Shown here: positions 63,902 to 64,000 of the stretch, piece after piece
Position numbering within the stretch: position 1 is the first letter of the stretch
How the letters are laid out: each line of letters begins with the position of its first letter
NCBI RefSeq assembly: GCF_051401765.1
Contig: NW_027480464.1
Span: forward strand, 2,604,001-2,668,000
Direction: 5' to 3'
DNA from: Calliopsis andreniformis
Taxonomy: Eukaryota; Arthropoda; Insecta; Hymenoptera; Andrenidae
DNA length: 64,000 bases
Notes under the pieces: generated by a model
Told to the model about the DNA's origin: nothing
The model's input: the letters and a program-made list of their open reading frames with translations, nothing else
Databases searched by the model: none
Translations under genes and position numbers: made by a program

Positions 63902-64000
63902 ACCTCAGATCTCAACAATCAGATGTCAATCCTGAGTCCTTAATAGAATATCATCAATTCACAGTTTTCAATACCCAATAATCAATCTGCAATCTTCAAA
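63902..64000. repeat. Terminal ladder unit T3, cut by the window end
   Basis: The unit starts like T1 and T2 with ACCTCAGATCTC and carries a core near 63945 preceded by CCTGAGTCCTTAATAG. The window ends inside the core, so the array goes on to the right. Confidence 0.8.

Larger units (their letters stand above)
1..64000. repeat. Heptameric satellite array, unit TCAATCC (GGATTGA on - strand)
   Basis: Every stretch of the window can be cut into 7-base units close to TCAATCC, with rare 6-base units (TCATCC, TCGTCC, TCATAC). Common variants are TCAATCT, TCAATAC, TCAGTCC, TCAAACC, TCAACCC, TCATTCT and CCAATCC. There is no non-repeat island and no array edge, so the true array is longer than 64 kb. 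The + strand is almost without G, giving an extreme and constant strand skew. No ribosome-binding-like purine run, rRNA or tRNA fold, transposase frame or spacer/repeat alternation is visible. Neighbouring units differ by one or two bases, yet multi-kb blocks match closely, so the array has an old substrate and younger block duplications. The satellite identity is certain; host and role are unknown. Confidence 0.97.

Noticed and set aside
1..64000. CRISPR array
   Set aside because: Repeats are contiguous 7-mers without unique spacers; the 0.25-2-kb spacing of cores is far beyond CRISPR geometry and the intervals are themselves repeats.
1..64000. Telomeric repeat
   Set aside because: GGATTGA does not match TTAGGG, TTTAGGG, TTGGGG or similar telomere units, there is no terminus in the window, and variants are far too frequent for telomerase-made DNA.
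1..64000. Functional RNA genes (tRNA, rRNA, structured ncRNA)
   Set aside because: A nearly G-free strand cannot form the required stems, and no conserved tRNA or rRNA motif is visible on either strand.
1..64000. Coding genes on the - strand
   Set aside because: The GGATTGA unit supplies TGA in each frame every 21 bp; no frame of useful length can exist except where several variants coincide.

Overview
The whole 64-kb window is one uninterrupted tandem repeat array. The basic unit is a heptamer, TCAATCC on the + strand (GGATTGA on the other strand), repeated roughly 9,100 times with point variants such as TCAATCT, TCAATAC, TCAGTCC, TCAAACC, TCAACCC and TCATTCT. I see no protein gene, RNA gene, mobile element, CRISPR array or unique flanking DNA, and both ends of the window lie inside the array. 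The + strand carries very little G. Because 7 is not a multiple of 3, the stop-free heptamer gives the same SILNPQS-type heptapeptide in all three + frames, while the - strand meets TGA in every frame every 21 bp. The many long + strand open frames (up to 663 codons) are therefore arithmetic by-products, not genes.

Above the heptamer there are two further levels. (1) A diverged core of about 112 bp, marked by AATAGAATAT near its left end and CAACACTCAGTCC at its right end, recurs about 69 times at 0.25-2.0 kb spacing. It keeps exact 7-bp register and falls into at least seven types (a-g). (2) Long blocks are duplicated in direct orientation, many nearly identical: G (2,636 bp, x2, about 4.30-9.57 kb), A (7,436/7,255 bp, x2, 10.88-25.57 kb), B (4,040/3,963 bp, x2, 25.42-33.42 kb), nested C (1,314 bp, three clear copies plus a relic), E (5,427/7,495/about 4,810 bp, x3, 37.40-55.14 kb), F (0.9-kb and 2.2-kb paralogues, 56.4-61.6 kb) and a terminal ladder T (790/901 bp, 62.2 kb to the end). 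Mosaic stretches at 1-4.3, 9.57-10.88 and 34.68-37.40 kb are pieces of the same families in other orders.

Layout: core types a, b, c and d fill the first 36 kb, types c, e and f fill 37-55 kb, and type g fills 56-64 kb. This zonation, together with copy differences that are mostly whole units (7, 14, 70, 77, 112, 224, 287, 1,795 bp, or 7n+6 where a hexameric unit is included), fits growth by slippage and unequal exchange with local homogenisation.

The host cannot be named from the sequence. A satellite of this size is most like eukaryotic heterochromatin (centromeric, subtelomeric, sex or B chromosome). Heptameric short tandem repeats are also known in bacteria, for example the STRR families of filamentous cyanobacteria, but those arrays are far shorter. 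The unit is not a canonical telomere repeat. Coordinates of block ends are good to about one or two heptamers; copy counts are by eye.
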